A DNA stretch of 64,000 bases from positions 41,363 through 105,362 of the forward strand of contig SVAY01000004.1 of NCBI GenBank assembly GCA_015059185.1, read 5' to 3'. The notes under the pieces are model-generated. The model saw only the letters and a program-made list of their open reading frames with translations. It was not told the DNA's origin and searched no databases. Source of the stretch: Erysipelotrichaceae bacterium (lineage in GTDB: Bacteria; Bacillota_I; Bacilli_A; RFN20; CAG-826). This document shows, one piece after another, positions 1-8,115 of the stretch. The translations under genes and the position numbers were made by a program. Positions within the stretch are counted from its first letter, which is position 1; each line of letters opens with the position of its first letter.

Positions 1-347
1 TGCTTGTTATGTAAATCTTTTCTTACAAAGTAGTTATAGCCAAAGTCTTCACATATCTTACATGTTGGATCATCTTCACTCTCAACAATCACCCAGACAT
101 CATAATATTTCCTATCATATGTTTGAGTAACAAATGAAGAGAATGTATTGGTAATAACATGTGATTCATTACGGGCTGGAACAATGACCGCAAATTTGGT
201 CTTTTTCTTACTATGAGGTACAGGTTTAACTTTCTTTCCAGAGATAAAGAAAGAAGCGATATAATACCCACTCATAATGAGCATCAATATCCAAAGACCA
301 TATGCAACACCGTTAGTTATCTGTAATGCTAGAGGATAATTAACCAT
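1..347 (-). CDS. Family 2 glycosyltransferase, N-terminal fragment (cut by window edge)
   Basis: The reverse strand reads open from an ATG at 347 to the window edge, 115 complete codons with no stop. Residues about 8-38 form one hydrophobic membrane segment. After a basic stretch comes [11 protein letters not shown], the first beta strand and nucleotide-sugar loop of GT-A family 2 transferases, and then [12 protein letters not shown], which resembles the second strand of that fold. This is known to be a family of membrane-anchored transferases making polysaccharide or glycolipid. The acceptor cannot be told from the fragment. It is transcribed divergently from rubrerythrin. Confidence 0.8.
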   Translation of the reverse strand, partial: MVNYPLALQITNGVAYGLWILMLIMSGYYIASFFISGKKVKPVPHSKKKTKFAVIVPARNESHVITNTFSSFVTQTYDRKYYDVWVIVESEDDPTCKICEDFGYNYFVRKDLHNK

Positions 348-369
348 CACTATTATTTTCGCTTTTTTC

Positions 370-387
370 CTCTTGTTTAATCAAGAG
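370..387. promoter_or_regulatory. Small inverted repeat in the divergent region before rubrerythrin
   Basis: CTCTTG and CAAGAG (6-bp arms, 6-nt loop) lie between the divergent glycosyltransferase and rubrerythrin starts. It could be an operator, for example for a peroxide regulator, or a 5' UTR hairpin. There is no further support. Confidence 0.3.
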
Positions 388-423
388 CAAAAAACAATAA
401 TGAATATATATAGGAGGAATCGT

Positions 424-963
424 ATGGATTTAAAAGGAAGTAGAACTGAGAAAAATTTACTCACCGCTTTTGCTGGTGAATCACAAGCTAGGAACAAATA
501 TACCTACTATGCAAGTAAGGCTAAAAAAGAAGGATATGAACAAATCGCTGCTATCTTTGAAGAAACAGCCGGAAACGAAAAAGAACACGCAGAATTATGG
601 TTCAAAGCTCTTCATGACGGTAAAGTTCCTACTACAGAAGTGAACTTAGAAGATGCTGCTAATGGTGAAAACTATGAGTGGACCGATATGTATAAGGAAT
701 TCGCAGAAGTAGCAAGAGAAGAAGGTTTCTTTGATTTAGCAGAAAAATTCGAATTAGTGGCTGGAGTAGAAAAAACTCATGAAGAAAGATTTAGAAAACT
801 TTTAGAAAACGTTAAGGGTAATAAAGTCTTTATTGCTCCAGATGTTGTTGTATGGAAATGTCGTAACTGTGGACATATTCATGTCGGTAAAGAAGCTCCA
901 GAAGTTTGCCCATGTTGTAACCACGCAAGAAGTTACTTCGAATTAAGAGCACAAAATTACTAA
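424..963 (+). CDS. rbr: Rubrerythrin
   Basis: A 179-residue rubrerythrin, a non-haem diiron peroxidase that reduces H2O2 in anaerobes with electrons from rubredoxin or NADH. The N-terminal ferritin-like bundle has the two ligand motifs: ExxGNEKEH near residues 45-53 and [10 protein letters not shown] near 111-120. The C-terminal rubredoxin-like domain has CRNC and CPCC pairs separated by 12 residues, shorter than true rubredoxin, as is usual here. The ATG at 424 was chosen because AGGAGG lies 7 nt upstream; the open frame runs further 5' without a ribosome site. The gene stands alone and ends in a hairpin terminator. It marks an anaerobic or microaerobic life style. Confidence 0.95.
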   Translation: MDLKGSRTEKNLLTAFAGESQARNKYTYYASKAKKEGYEQIAAIFEETAGNEKEHAELWFKALHDGKVPTTEVNLEDAANGENYEWTDMYKEFAEVAREEGFFDLAEKFELVAGVEKTHEERFRKLLENVKGNKVFIAPDVVVWKCRNCGHIHVGKEAPEVCPCCNHARSYFELRAQNY

Positions 964-983
964 TTTTAGCTTCTAAAATAACT

Positions 984-1024
984 AGAGAAGAGTGGAATTA
1001 ATTTGAAACTCTTTTCTTTTTATT
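984..1024 (+). terminator. Terminator after rubrerythrin
   Basis: AGAGAAGAGT pairs with ACTCTTTTCT (one wobble) across a 14-nt loop and is followed by a T-rich run. Confidence 0.6.
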
Positions 1025-1071
1025 TTCTTCTTGATTTTCATCTCACTATTTAAGATAATATATAGGCAACT

Positions 1072-1147
1072 GGACCAGTGGTGTAGCGGTTAACATGTCT
1101 CCCTGTCACGGAGAAGATCGCGGGTTCGATTCCCGTCTGGTCCGCCA
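1072..1147 (+). tRNA. tRNA-Asp (GTC)
   Basis: A complete cloverleaf. The acceptor GGACCAG pairs with CTGGTCC, the anticodon loop is CTGTCAC (anticodon GTC), the T-loop is GTTCGATTC, and CCA is encoded at 1145-1147. Only 8 nt separate it from tRNA-Phe, so the two are probably cotranscribed. Confidence 0.95.
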
Positions 1148-1155
1148 GTAGATGT

Positions 1156-1231
1156 GGCCCGATAGCTCAGTAGGTAGAGCAAGGGACTGAAAATCCCTGT
1201 GTCGCTGGTTCGATTCCTGCTTGGGCCACCA
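1156..1231 (+). tRNA. tRNA-Phe (GAA)
   Basis: The acceptor GGCCCGA pairs with TTGGGCC. The D-arm TAGCTCAGTAGGTAGAGC and the anticodon loop CTGAAAA (anticodon GAA) match the standard tRNA-Phe of Firmicutes, and CCA is encoded. Its 3' end and terminator recur about 1.4 kb downstream, beyond an ATPase gene. Confidence 0.95.
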
Positions 1232-1288
1232 GAATGGATTATAATGACTGCTTAAAGGCAGTCTTTTTATTGGGAAAAAAGATAAATA
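1218..1288 (+). repeat. Direct repeat, copy 1 (tRNA-Phe 3' end plus terminator)
   Basis: It starts in the T-stem (CTGC), runs through the acceptor and CCA, then GGATTATAATGACTGC and the terminator, and ends in TATTGGGAAAAAA. Copy 2 is at about 2634-2700. The two differ by a few substitutions and single-base indels. Together they bracket the ATPase gene at 1386-2618, as expected of an insertion at, or duplication of, a tRNA attachment site. Confidence 0.85.
1246..1270 (+). terminator. Terminator of the tRNA-Asp/tRNA-Phe unit
   Basis: GACTGC and GCAGTC with a 6-nt loop, followed by TTTTT. The same hairpin is copied at 2661-2683. Confidence 0.85.
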
Positions 1289-1297
1289 CTAATAAAG

Positions 1298-1332
1298 TAA
1301 ACCAAAACTGAAAAAATACAAAAAATGGTTTA
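1298..1332. promoter_or_regulatory. Inverted repeat TAAACCA/TGGTTTA upstream of the ATPase
   Basis: Perfect 7-bp arms at 1298-1304 and 1326-1332, 54 bp before the ATPase start and just inside the left direct repeat. It could be an operator or the recognition end of a mobile unit. No copy is seen downstream of the gene. Confidence 0.4.
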
Positions 1333-1385
1333 ATATAATTGCGTTTATCTATGTTAAATGCTATATTATTAGTGGGTGATGAAAT

Positions 1386-2618
1386 ATGAAACTATTCCGT
1401 AGAGAAAAATACCTTTCTAAAATCAGACCTTTTTATCATGAAAACGATTTGATTAAAGTGATAACTGGTATTAGAAGATGTGGCAAATCATCAATACTAC
1501 AAATCATCAGTGAAGAGTTGATTGAAAGTGGTGTTGATGAAAAGAGCATTATTTACATTAATTTAGATAAAAAAGGTTACAAAAGCATTCGAACAGCTAA
1601 TCAACTGGAAACAATAATCGATGAACTCGACAAAGATATTAAAGGCGACAAATATCTCTTCGTGGATGAAATCCAAAACGTTAGAGATTTTGAAACGCTC
1701 ATTAATGGTTATCGAGAAGAAGGCGATTATTCTATTTTTATCACTGGCAGTAATTCTTATCTTTTAAGTGGAGAATTAGTCACCAAATTGACAGGTAGAT
1801 ACCTCGAATTTGAGATCTATACTCTAAGTTTTGACGAATACTTAGAGATGAAAAGCTTTTATAAAATGCCGATTGAACAAAACCTTTCTCTCGAACTAGA
1901 AAAATATATCAACGAAGGAGGATTTCCAAGAACTTTATTCTTTGAAACACTTCAAGATAAAAGAACATATGTTGAAGGCATCGTTAATGAAATATTCATA
2001 AAAGACGTTAAGAAAAGAGTAATTGTTAAAAATAAACCTTCGTTTGATATTGTTAGGAATTATGTCATCAACAATTATGGTTGCACAACAAGTATCAACA
2101 ATATAATCAAAGGGCTTAAGAGTAATGGTTTATCAATTAGTAAGCCAACACTTTTAAAATATATGAGATATTTAGTGGATGCTAAATTGCTTTATGAGTG
2201 TGATAGATTTGATATGAAATCAAAAAGAATGCTTTCTGGAGAGAAAAAGTATTATTTAGCAGATCTTGCCCTTTCTTTTATAACCAATCCAGATAGTAGA
2301 ATTAATTATGGTCCCGCTTTGGAAAACATTGTTTATATTTATGCCAAATCCTTTGGATATGGTGTTTCAGTAGGAAGAATTGGCAAACTTGAATGCGACT
2401 TTATTTTAAAAGATAGAGAGCTGTCTTATTCATATGTTCAAGTAGCATATTCAATCATGGCCAGTATTGAAACTGAAAATAGAGAATATGCTCCTCTTGA
2501 AAAAATACATGATAACTATCCAAAATATGTTCTCACAACTGATTTTTTAATTCAAAAAAGAAATGGTATTAAACACGCCAATATCATAGATTTTATGAAA
2601 AGCAAAAGTCAGTTTTAG
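1386..2618 (+). CDS. AAA_14/DUF4143 ATPase with nuclease-like C-terminal domain
   Basis: A 410-residue protein of the AAA_14 plus DUF4143 family. The P-loop ATPase half has Walker A GIRRCGKSS (28-36), Walker B YLFVDEIQ (90-97) and a sensor ITGSNSYLL (119-127). A winged-helix-like linker follows at about 220-270. The C-terminal part has GKLECDF (D338) and VQVAYS (Q352), the degenerate PD-(D/E)xK-like signature of DUF4143. The family is common in gut anaerobes, patchily distributed, and has no settled function; defence or mobility has been suggested. The gene has no neighbour in its own orientation and is framed by two copies of the tRNA-Phe 3' end and terminator, so it was probably acquired. 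The ribosome site is weak (GGGTGATG). Confidence 0.88.
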   Translation: MKLFRREKYLSKIRPFYHENDLIKVITGIRRCGKSSILQIISEELIESGVDEKSIIYINLDKKGYKSIRTANQLETIIDELDKDIKGDKYLFVDEIQNVRDFETLINGYREEGDYSIFITGSNSYLLSGELVTKLTGRYLEFEIYTLSFDEYLEMKSFYKMPIEQNLSLELEKYINEGGFPRTLFFETLQDKRTYVEGIVNEIFIKDVKKRVIVKNKPSFDIVRNYVINNYGCTTSINNIIKGLKSNGLSISKPTLLKYMRYLVDAKLLYECDRFDMKSKRMLSGEKKYYLADLALSFITNPDSRINYGPALENIVYIYAKSFGYGVSVGRIGKLECDFILKDRELSYSYVQVAYSIMASIETENREYAPLEKIHDNYPKYVLTTDFLIQKRNGIKHANIIDFMKSKSQF

Positions 2619-2633
2619 TTCATAATTGTAATG

Positions 2634-2700
2634 CTGCGGCCCACCAGGATGGATTATAATGACTGCTTAAGGCAGTCTTTTATTGGGAAAAAAACAAATA
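2634..2700 (+). repeat. Direct repeat, copy 2 (tRNA-Phe 3' remnant plus terminator)
   Basis: It begins CTGC then GGCCCACCA, a slightly altered tRNA-Phe 3' end including the encoded CCA, and continues with GGATTATAATGACTGC, the terminator and TATTGGGAAAAAA. No tRNA body precedes it. This is what a right-hand attachment-site remnant, or the leftover of a duplicated tRNA gene, should look like. Confidence 0.85.
2661..2683 (+). terminator. Duplicated terminator after the ATPase
   Basis: GACTGC and GCAGTC with a 5-nt loop and TTTT. It is a copy of the tRNA-Phe terminator and now ends the ATPase transcript. Confidence 0.75.
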
Positions 2701-2823
2701 TAAAATAATTTATATTTATTTATAGTAGGTTACAAATTAATGTATTTATTAATGAGGTATTAATTCTACTCTATAAAATACTATTGAAGCAGTTAAAAAA
2801 CGTGTAAATATTAAAAATTTTGA

Positions 2824-4146
2824 TTATTTACTGAGAAAAATATCAATTTCTTTAGCAGCTTCAATGCCGGCTTTAACTGCATGGACAACTGTATTAGATC
2901 CGGTTACGACATCGCCACCTGCGAAAACTTTAGGATTAGATGTATGGTAATTATCTACTTTAACAACATTTCTATTAAGTTCAATATTGTTTATATATTC
3001 TTTTTCAATTCCTGATCCAATTGCTAATATGACACAATCACAAGGAATAGTGTATTCACTACCTTTTATTTCTACTGGTGATCTTCTTCCGGATTCATCT
3101 GGTTCACCTAGTTCCATTTTAATTAAAGTAGCTTTTTCTAATTTATTACTGCCTTCATACTTTACTGGATTAGTTAAGAAAGAAAGAATAACACCTTCTT
3201 CTTTAGCGTCTTCTAATTCATCTTTTCGACATGGAGCTTCATCAATAGAACGTCTATATACAATAGTGGTCTTTTTTCCTAACCTCACTAAAGTACGACT
3301 GACATCCATTGCGACGTTACCGCCTCCGACAACAATGACATTTTGATAAGCTTCGTATTTAGAATAATTATGGTCAACCTTAATATCTTTGAGGAATGCT
3401 TCAGAAGTATAAACACCTTCTAAATCTTCTCCTGGGATACCCATGTATTTTGATTTTTGTGTACCGATTGCGAGATAAATCGCATCATATTGATCTAAGA
3501 TATCATTAAAGCTCACTTCGGTATTAAGTCTAATATCAACACCAATTTTATTAATAAAATCATAAGATTTTCTTAATTCTTTATCATCAAGTCTAAAATT
3601 TGGGATGCCATAATAAGGGACACCACCGATTCGAGGTTCTCTTTCATATAGAGTTACTTGATAACCAAGTTTTCTTAATTCAATTGAGGCACTTAATCCG
3701 CTTGGACCCGCTCCAATGATAGCAACTCTCTTACCGTTATCTTTAGCAAAGTTAAATTCATATTGTTCATCTAGATAGGCAATATATCGATGAATGGCTC
3801 CAATAGTGACTGCTTCACCTTTTCTATTTCTAATACAGTGACCTTCACATTGAGAAGCATGATCACAAACAATTGAGCATATCCCGCTTAATGGAGATAC
3901 ATCGTTTATTAATTTATATGCTTCTAACTTTTCTCCTTTAGAGATAAGTTCTATCATCTGAGGGATTGGTAAAGAAAGTGGGCATCCTTTTACACATTGA
4001 GGATTAGGACAATTTAAACATCTTTTAGCTTGCTCTAAAATATCTTCTTCCTTAAAAGGAATGATGACCTCACGAAAAGAATTAATCCTTTCTTTTATAG
4101 GATGGGAAGATTGTTCTTTACGAGTTATTTTAGGATCAAAAGCCAT
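2824..4146 (-). CDS. NADPH-dependent oxidoreductase, glutamate synthase small-subunit family
   Basis: A 440-residue flavoprotein of the GltD/NfnB/SudA type. The N-terminal Fer4_20 domain binds two 4Fe-4S clusters with cysteines at 43, 46, 51, 55 and at 90, 94, 100, 104. The FAD motif GAGPSG is at 145-150, an NADPH-binding GGGNVAMD lies in the middle, and a second FAD contact is GGDVVTG near the C-terminus. No glutamate synthase large subunit is in the window, so the partner is open: GltB elsewhere, an Nfn-like complex, or sulfide/thiol metabolism. It starts 1 nt after the NAD kinase stop, so the enzyme that makes NADP is coexpressed with one that uses it. Confidence 0.88.
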   Translation of the reverse strand: MAFDPKITRKEQSSHPIKERINSFREVIIPFKEEDILEQAKRCLNCPNPQCVKGCPLSLPIPQMIELISKGEKLEAYKLINDVSPLSGICSIVCDHASQCEGHCIRNRKGEAVTIGAIHRYIAYLDEQYEFNFAKDNGKRVAIIGAGPSGLSASIELRKLGYQVTLYEREPRIGGVPYYGIPNFRLDDKELRKSYDFINKIGVDIRLNTEVSFNDILDQYDAIYLAIGTQKSKYMGIPGEDLEGVYTSEAFLKDIKVDHNYSKYEAYQNVIVVGGGNVAMDVSRTLVRLGKKTTIVYRRSIDEAPCRKDELEDAKEEGVILSFLTNPVKYEGSNKLEKATLIKMELGEPDESGRRSPVEIKGSEYTIPCDCVILAIGSGIEKEYINNIELNRNVVKVDNYHTSNPKVFAGGDVVTGSNTVVHAVKAGIEAAKEIDIFLSK

Positions 4147-4147
4147 A

Positions 4148-4915
4148 TTAAAAAGCCGCTTTTAATTTATCAAAGAAAGTGCAACCTTCTTTAGAAAACA
4201 CTTTAATGATTTTCTTAGAATATTTGATATCAATAGTTTGTCCTGGTTCAACACTTGCAAACTTATTATCAAAAGTTAAGGTGATAGGATGGGTATCGAT
4301 ATAATGAATATGGATAGTGGAATCTTTCTTTAATACGAGTGAATTACCAAGTGACTTATATTTCTTAGATTGAATAGAAGCCATTTCTGTTAATTCAAAT
4401 GTATCGGTGTTAGGTGCAAGTAATGCTCCACCTAAAGATTTATTATATCCACTTGATCCGTAAGGAGTGCAGACAAGTAAACCATTACCGTATGTAGTTT
4501 GTAAGAAATAGTCATTAATATAGATATTAAAGCCCGATGCTTTCATAAACGTTCCTAATGTAAATTCATTAAGCGCGTAATATTTTTTATCTCCAACATG
4601 GGCTTTAAGGAGTGGTAATGTATTCACTACATCGCATTTACCATCAAGTAATTCATTGATATGAACGACGTCTTCATCATCAAAGTTTAAATAGAAAGCG
4701 GTGTTACCTCTTCTAAAATTAATAAAAGTGATTTCTCTAGTCTTATCAATGTATTGATGAACTGCACTTAAAAAAGTGCCATCTCCTCCGATAACAATGA
4801 CGTAATCTGGATTAATGTCATCACGAGTATGACGAGAATCAATTGTTGCTTCTATGCGTTTAGCTAGTTCAATTGCTTCTTTTCTATTTGGTTTATGATA
4901 AATCGCGTATTTCAT
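4148..4915 (-). CDS. nadK: NAD kinase
   Basis: A 255-residue ATP-dependent NAD kinase (NAD to NADP, cytosolic). It has GGDGTFL (43-49), NEFTLG in the middle and YGSSGYNKSLGG, the conserved nucleotide-binding and catalytic motifs of the family. The ATG at 4915 was preferred to the upstream in-frame one at 4951 because family members begin at MKYAIYHK and the extra 12 residues are hydrophobic and unconserved. It directly precedes the NADPH-dependent flavoprotein and follows the lysine transporter ATPase by about 60 nt, with a weak hairpin between. Confidence 0.92.
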   Translation of the reverse strand: MKYAIYHKPNRKEAIELAKRIEATIDSRHTRDDINPDYVIVIGGDGTFLSAVHQYIDKTREITFINFRRGNTAFYLNFDDEDVVHINELLDGKCDVVNTLPLLKAHVGDKKYYALNEFTLGTFMKASGFNIYINDYFLQTTYGNGLLVCTPYGSSGYNKSLGGALLAPNTDTFELTEMASIQSKKYKSLGNSLVLKKDSTIHIHYIDTHPITLTFDNKFASVEPGQTIDIKYSKKIIKVFSKEGCTFFDKLKAAF

Positions 4916-4934
4916 ACCTACAATTATAACGTGA

Positions 4935-4969
4935 TAAAAACAAAATATCATTCATAAAATAAGAATGAT
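4935..4969 (-). terminator. Weak terminator between the ABC ATPase and nadK
   Basis: On the minus strand ATCATTC and GAATGAT (7-bp arms, 9-nt loop) are followed by ATTTTGTTTTT. It may only lower read-through from the riboswitch operon into nadK. Confidence 0.5.
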
Positions 4970-4975
4970 AGAGTT

Positions 4976-5983
4976 CTACATGCGATAATTCTTTAAAAAC
5001 TCTATAGTACGTTTTTCTTTTGGGTGGTGGAAGAAGTCATGACTATTATTTGCTTCAACAACATACCCATCTTCCATAAAGACAACTTTATTAGCGACGT
5101 TTTTCGCAAAATTCATTTCGTGAGTGACAACAATCATCGTCATCCCGCTACTAGCAAGTTCTTTCATAATTTCTAATACACCTTGTACCATTTCAGGATC
5201 TAATGCACTTGTTGGTTCATCAAATAGAATGATAGAGGGATTCATACATAATCCTCTTGCGATTGCAACTCGTTGTTTTTGTCCACCCGATAAAGTGCGG
5301 GGACGGATAGAGATACAATCTCCCATACCAACTTGATTTAGCTTTTCTATTGCTATTTTCTTCGCTTCTTCTTCACTTAAACCTTTAACTTTTCTAAGAG
5401 GGAAAGTGCAGTTAGAAAGAACATCCATATTGTTAAAGAGATTAAAACTTTGGAAGACCATTACCATTTCACTACGATGATGATCGAGTTCTTTTCCGTT
5501 CATCACGAATGGTTTGTTGTTTCTAAGATAATCTTTATACTCTTTATGATTAAAGTATTCATCGAGTAGTGGGCGAGCTTTTTTAATTCTTTTATAATCT
5601 TTTTTAGCGGCCTTAAATATCTTTTTATCTTCATTGGATAGTTTTTCCGTTAAAGACTTATTTTTATATTCGTAATAATGATTTCTTTTTTCTTCCATAT
5701 TAACACGATATTGGTTCATTGCTTCTTCATATTGAGCATAATCATAGAAATCTTCTTTGCATCTTTTTACATTAAAATATGGTTCGCCGTTTAAAGATAA
5801 AACACCTCTATTTGGTTCTTCTAAAAGATTAAGGCATCTAAGGAAGGTAGATTTACCACTTCCACTTTGGCCAATTATGGCAATAACGTCTCCTTTGTTT
5901 ACCTCAAGATTTATATCTTTTAAAACCTTCTTATCACCAAAGTATTTAGCGAGATTTTTAACACTTAAAATTGTATTAGGCAT
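4976..5983 (-). CDS. Amino-acid (probably lysine) ABC transporter ATP-binding protein with an internal insertion
   Basis: ATPase of a polar-amino-acid importer (GlnQ/HisP family), third gene of a lysine-riboswitch operon. Walker [10 protein letters not shown] is at 38-46, the Q-loop FQSFNLF at 177-183, signature LSGGQ at 231-235, and Walker [13 protein letters not shown] follows. At 335 residues it is about 90 longer than usual. The excess lies between Walker A and the Q-loop, about residues 72-165, a Lys/Glu/Tyr-rich, probably helical stretch. In typical members these motifs are some 50 residues apart; here the distance is about 134. The catalytic motifs are intact, so the protein should work. 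Its start overlaps the permease stop by 8 nt. Confidence 0.9.
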   Translation of the reverse strand: MPNTILSVKNLAKYFGDKKVLKDINLEVNKGDVIAIIGQSGSGKSTFLRCLNLLEEPNRGVLSLNGEPYFNVKRCKEDFYDYAQYEEAMNQYRVNMEEKRNHYYEYKNKSLTEKLSNEDKKIFKAAKKDYKRIKKARPLLDEYFNHKEYKDYLRNNKPFVMNGKELDHHRSEMVMVFQSFNLFNNMDVLSNCTFPLRKVKGLSEEEAKKIAIEKLNQVGMGDCISIRPRTLSGGQKQRVAIARGLCMNPSIILFDEPTSALDPEMVQGVLEIMKELASSGMTMIVVTHEMNFAKNVANKVVFMEDGYVVEANNSHDFFHHPKEKRTIEFLKNYRM

Positions 5984-6767
5984 GAGCTCTACCTCTAAAA
6001 TATCTACCGAAAGGATTTAAACTGATCTTTTTGCCATCAAGTTTCTTCTCAATAAGTTTAAGAATGAATGATGTTAATAAGGTCATGATGAGATAAATAA
6101 TAGCTAGAATTATGTAAGCTTCTAAGAACGCATAAGTAGTGGAAGCAATAGATATTAAACGATAATATAGTTCAGTTACTGCAATAACATTAAGCACGCT
6201 AGAATCCTTAATATTGATGATTAATTCGTTACCTATTGTAGGAAGCGAATTTCTAATGGCTTGAGGTAAAATAATGGAAATTGAGGCTCTTTTTCCGCTA
6301 ATTCCTAAAGATTTTGCACCTTCTAGTTGTCCAACATCTACTCCATTAATGCCAGAAATAATTACCTCTCCCATATAAGCAGCAGTATTAAGAGTGATGA
6401 CGATTAATCCGGCAAAAAACCATCCATTTAAGACATTACTTATTTGGCTTGGAAAGATAATGTTTCCCCAGTTAATACCAAGAGCTTGACAGCCATACTT
6501 GAAGATTAATGCTTGGACCATCATTGGGGTGCCTCTAAGAACAGTTGAATAGATATTGCATAGACCCTTTATAAAGCCTTTAGATACTCTAATAAGCTTA
6601 GTATCGTAAGTGTTAATTTTAATCATTTTCCCATAGGCGAGTGGGATACCTAAAATTAAACCAACAAATGTACCAACAAAAGAGAGAATTAATGTAGTGA
6701 CAATTCCTGCAAAAATTAAGTCACCCCATTTAGTGAAAAAATCACCAAAAACTTCAAATCTAATCAT
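5976..6767 (-). CDS. Amino-acid (probably lysine) ABC transporter permease
   Basis: A 263-residue HisM/GlnP-type permease with about five membrane segments. The cytoplasmic coupling (EAA) loop reads [19 protein letters not shown], where the ATPase docks. It overlaps the binding protein by 8 nt upstream and the ATPase by 8 nt downstream, so the three products are translationally coupled. Substrate specificity is inferred only from the lysine riboswitch at the head of the operon. Confidence 0.9.
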   Translation of the reverse strand: MIRFEVFGDFFTKWGDLIFAGIVTTLILSFVGTFVGLILGIPLAYGKMIKINTYDTKLIRVSKGFIKGLCNIYSTVLRGTPMMVQALIFKYGCQALGINWGNIIFPSQISNVLNGWFFAGLIVITLNTAAYMGEVIISGINGVDVGQLEGAKSLGISGKRASISIILPQAIRNSLPTIGNELIINIKDSSVLNVIAVTELYYRLISIASTTYAFLEAYIILAIIYLIMTLLTSFILKLIEKKLDGKKISLNPFGRYFRGRAHA

Positions 6768-7644
6768 TGATAGAACTACTTCTTGCTGATGCTTCGCCCA
6801 TCATCCTATTTCTTTGTTCGTTTGATAATTTATTTAATGAAATATTAAGTTCATTTCTTAATACATCATTGCCTTTTTTGATTCCTATATTAACTTTCAA
6901 CCCTTCTAAATCACTTTCTGTTAAGAATGATTTATCAGCATATAAAACTCCAAGTGAAGAATTAATATTTGTCATCGCTTCGACAACTGGAAGTTCTGCT
7001 GGCATTGCAAATGAAACGCCTCTAGCCACATCTTCCGCTGCAAGAGGATATGTTTTTAAAGCATCATTATGTCTGATGGTGTAGCCTTCTTTAGTAGTGA
7101 AATAATCTTCAATAATATCGTCACCCACAACACCCATTTGGCAGATTAATGATTTACCATCAAATAATGTTAATAATTCTTCATAACTCATTGGATTATC
7201 TTTTGAGTTATCTTCTGGAATGTATTCTTTTTTAATTAAGAATCCTAATTCACTTGATAAATATGGATCAGTGAAGTCGATTGTTTGTCTTCTTTCTTCT
7301 GTTGAACTCATACCCGCAAGAATCATATTGATTTCACCAGCGTTTAAGGATGGAATGAGTGAATCCCATTCAATTCTTTTAATCACAACTTCTTTTCCAA
7401 GATCTTGACCTAAGTATTTTGCGATACTGATATCAAAACCATCCGCGTATTCATTAGTCCCATCAATTGGAAGGGTGAATTCGTTGCTAGCATTAAGAGT
7501 CCAGTTAAAAGGTTGATAAGCACATTCTAGACCAATCACTAACTTAGAATTATCAACTCCAGATGTGTTACATGCTGAAAGGCTCATACTAAATAAGCCG
7601 AGTAATAGACCGTTAGAAAGCACGGTTAAAGCTTTACGTTTCAT
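6760..7644 (-). CDS. Amino-acid (probably lysine) binding lipoprotein
   Basis: A 294-residue extracellular solute-binding protein, SBP_bac_3 type. The signal peptide ends in lipobox LSAC with the lipidated Cys at 25. The motifs YADGFDISIAKYL and IEWDSLIPSLNAGEINMILAGMS are typical of the family lobes that close on an amino acid. AGGAGGG sits 9 nt before the ATG. It is the first gene after the lysine riboswitch and its terminator, so lysine (or a close analogue) is the likely ligand. Confidence 0.9.
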   Translation of the reverse strand: MKRKALTVLSNGLLLGLFSMSLSACNTSGVDNSKLVIGLECAYQPFNWTLNASNEFTLPIDGTNEYADGFDISIAKYLGQDLGKEVVIKRIEWDSLIPSLNAGEINMILAGMSSTEERRQTIDFTDPYLSSELGFLIKKEYIPEDNSKDNPMSYEELLTLFDGKSLICQMGVVGDDIIEDYFTTKEGYTIRHNDALKTYPLAAEDVARGVSFAMPAELPVVEAMTNINSSLGVLYADKSFLTESDLEGLKVNIGIKKGNDVLRNELNISLNKLSNEQRNRMMGEASARSSSIND

Positions 7645-7660
7645 AATAGAAACCCTCCTA

Positions 7661-7692
7661 TAAAAATAAAGATTGCATCTACTAATGCAATC
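7661..7692 (-). terminator. Riboswitch-controlled terminator
   Basis: On the minus strand GATTGCAT and ATGCAATC (8-bp arms, 6-nt loop) are followed by TTTATTTTTA. It lies between the lysine aptamer and the binding-protein gene, as expected for transcription attenuation in the lysine-bound state. Confidence 0.85.
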
Positions 7693-7715
7693 ATTCCATC
7701 TCTAGAAAGGATTTC

Positions 7716-7874
7716 ATTAATAGCTCCTCTACATAACTGTAGGAGTGCATAAGATATTGTCTTATACCCCAACTCACTTAAATACCTCTAAGTGGTTTCG
7801 GCATCTCACCCTTTCCTTAATATCATTAGCTGTCGCTTCAATTAAGTACTATTGAAAGATGCGCCTCTATCAAT
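7716..7874 (-). promoter_or_regulatory. Lysine riboswitch (L box)
   Basis: Read on the minus strand it has the L-box landmarks in order: ATAGAGGCGC, an AATAGTA element, GAAGCGAC, AAGGAAAGGGTGAGATGCCG then AAACC, and GAGTTGGGG. A closing P1 helix forms between ATTGATAG (7874-7867) and CTATTAAT (7723-7716). Lysine binding to this class is known to favour the downstream terminator. It controls the transporter operon at 4976-7644, and so identifies that importer as lysine-related. Confidence 0.93.
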
Positions 7875-8115
7875 CTTTGGATATATTCTACATTGTTACT
7901 CAAGTAAATCAAGGAAAATTATTTTGTACGCGCGTATAGGCGCTCAAAAATCCTTATTATGTAGAAAAAAATTATTGACATATAGAAAAAATGTGTTTTT
8001 AATAATAACCATATAATTTGTAATTGTTCGTTCGAAAGGTTTAAGACGTCAGCATTCTAAACTCCTCGAAATGAAAACTTACCAAGTTATATTTCTTTTT
8101 AGGAGGATAGAAAAG
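7875..8115 (+). promoter_or_regulatory. oppA upstream region with probable promoter and GCGTATA motif
   Basis: This divergent gap holds a TTGACA at 7975-7980; 17 nt on is TTTAAT (7998-8003), and a stray TATAAT lies at 8012-8017. At 7930-7943 is CGCGTATAGGCGC. A related perfect palindrome GCGTATACGC occurs at 10353-10362, just before oppB. The two could be sites for one regulator of the opp genes. No other gene is seen here. Confidence 0.45.

Noticed and set aside
89..271. Minus-strand open frame of 60 codons at the left edge
   Set aside because: It overlaps, in another frame, the glycosyltransferase fragment that has real family motifs.
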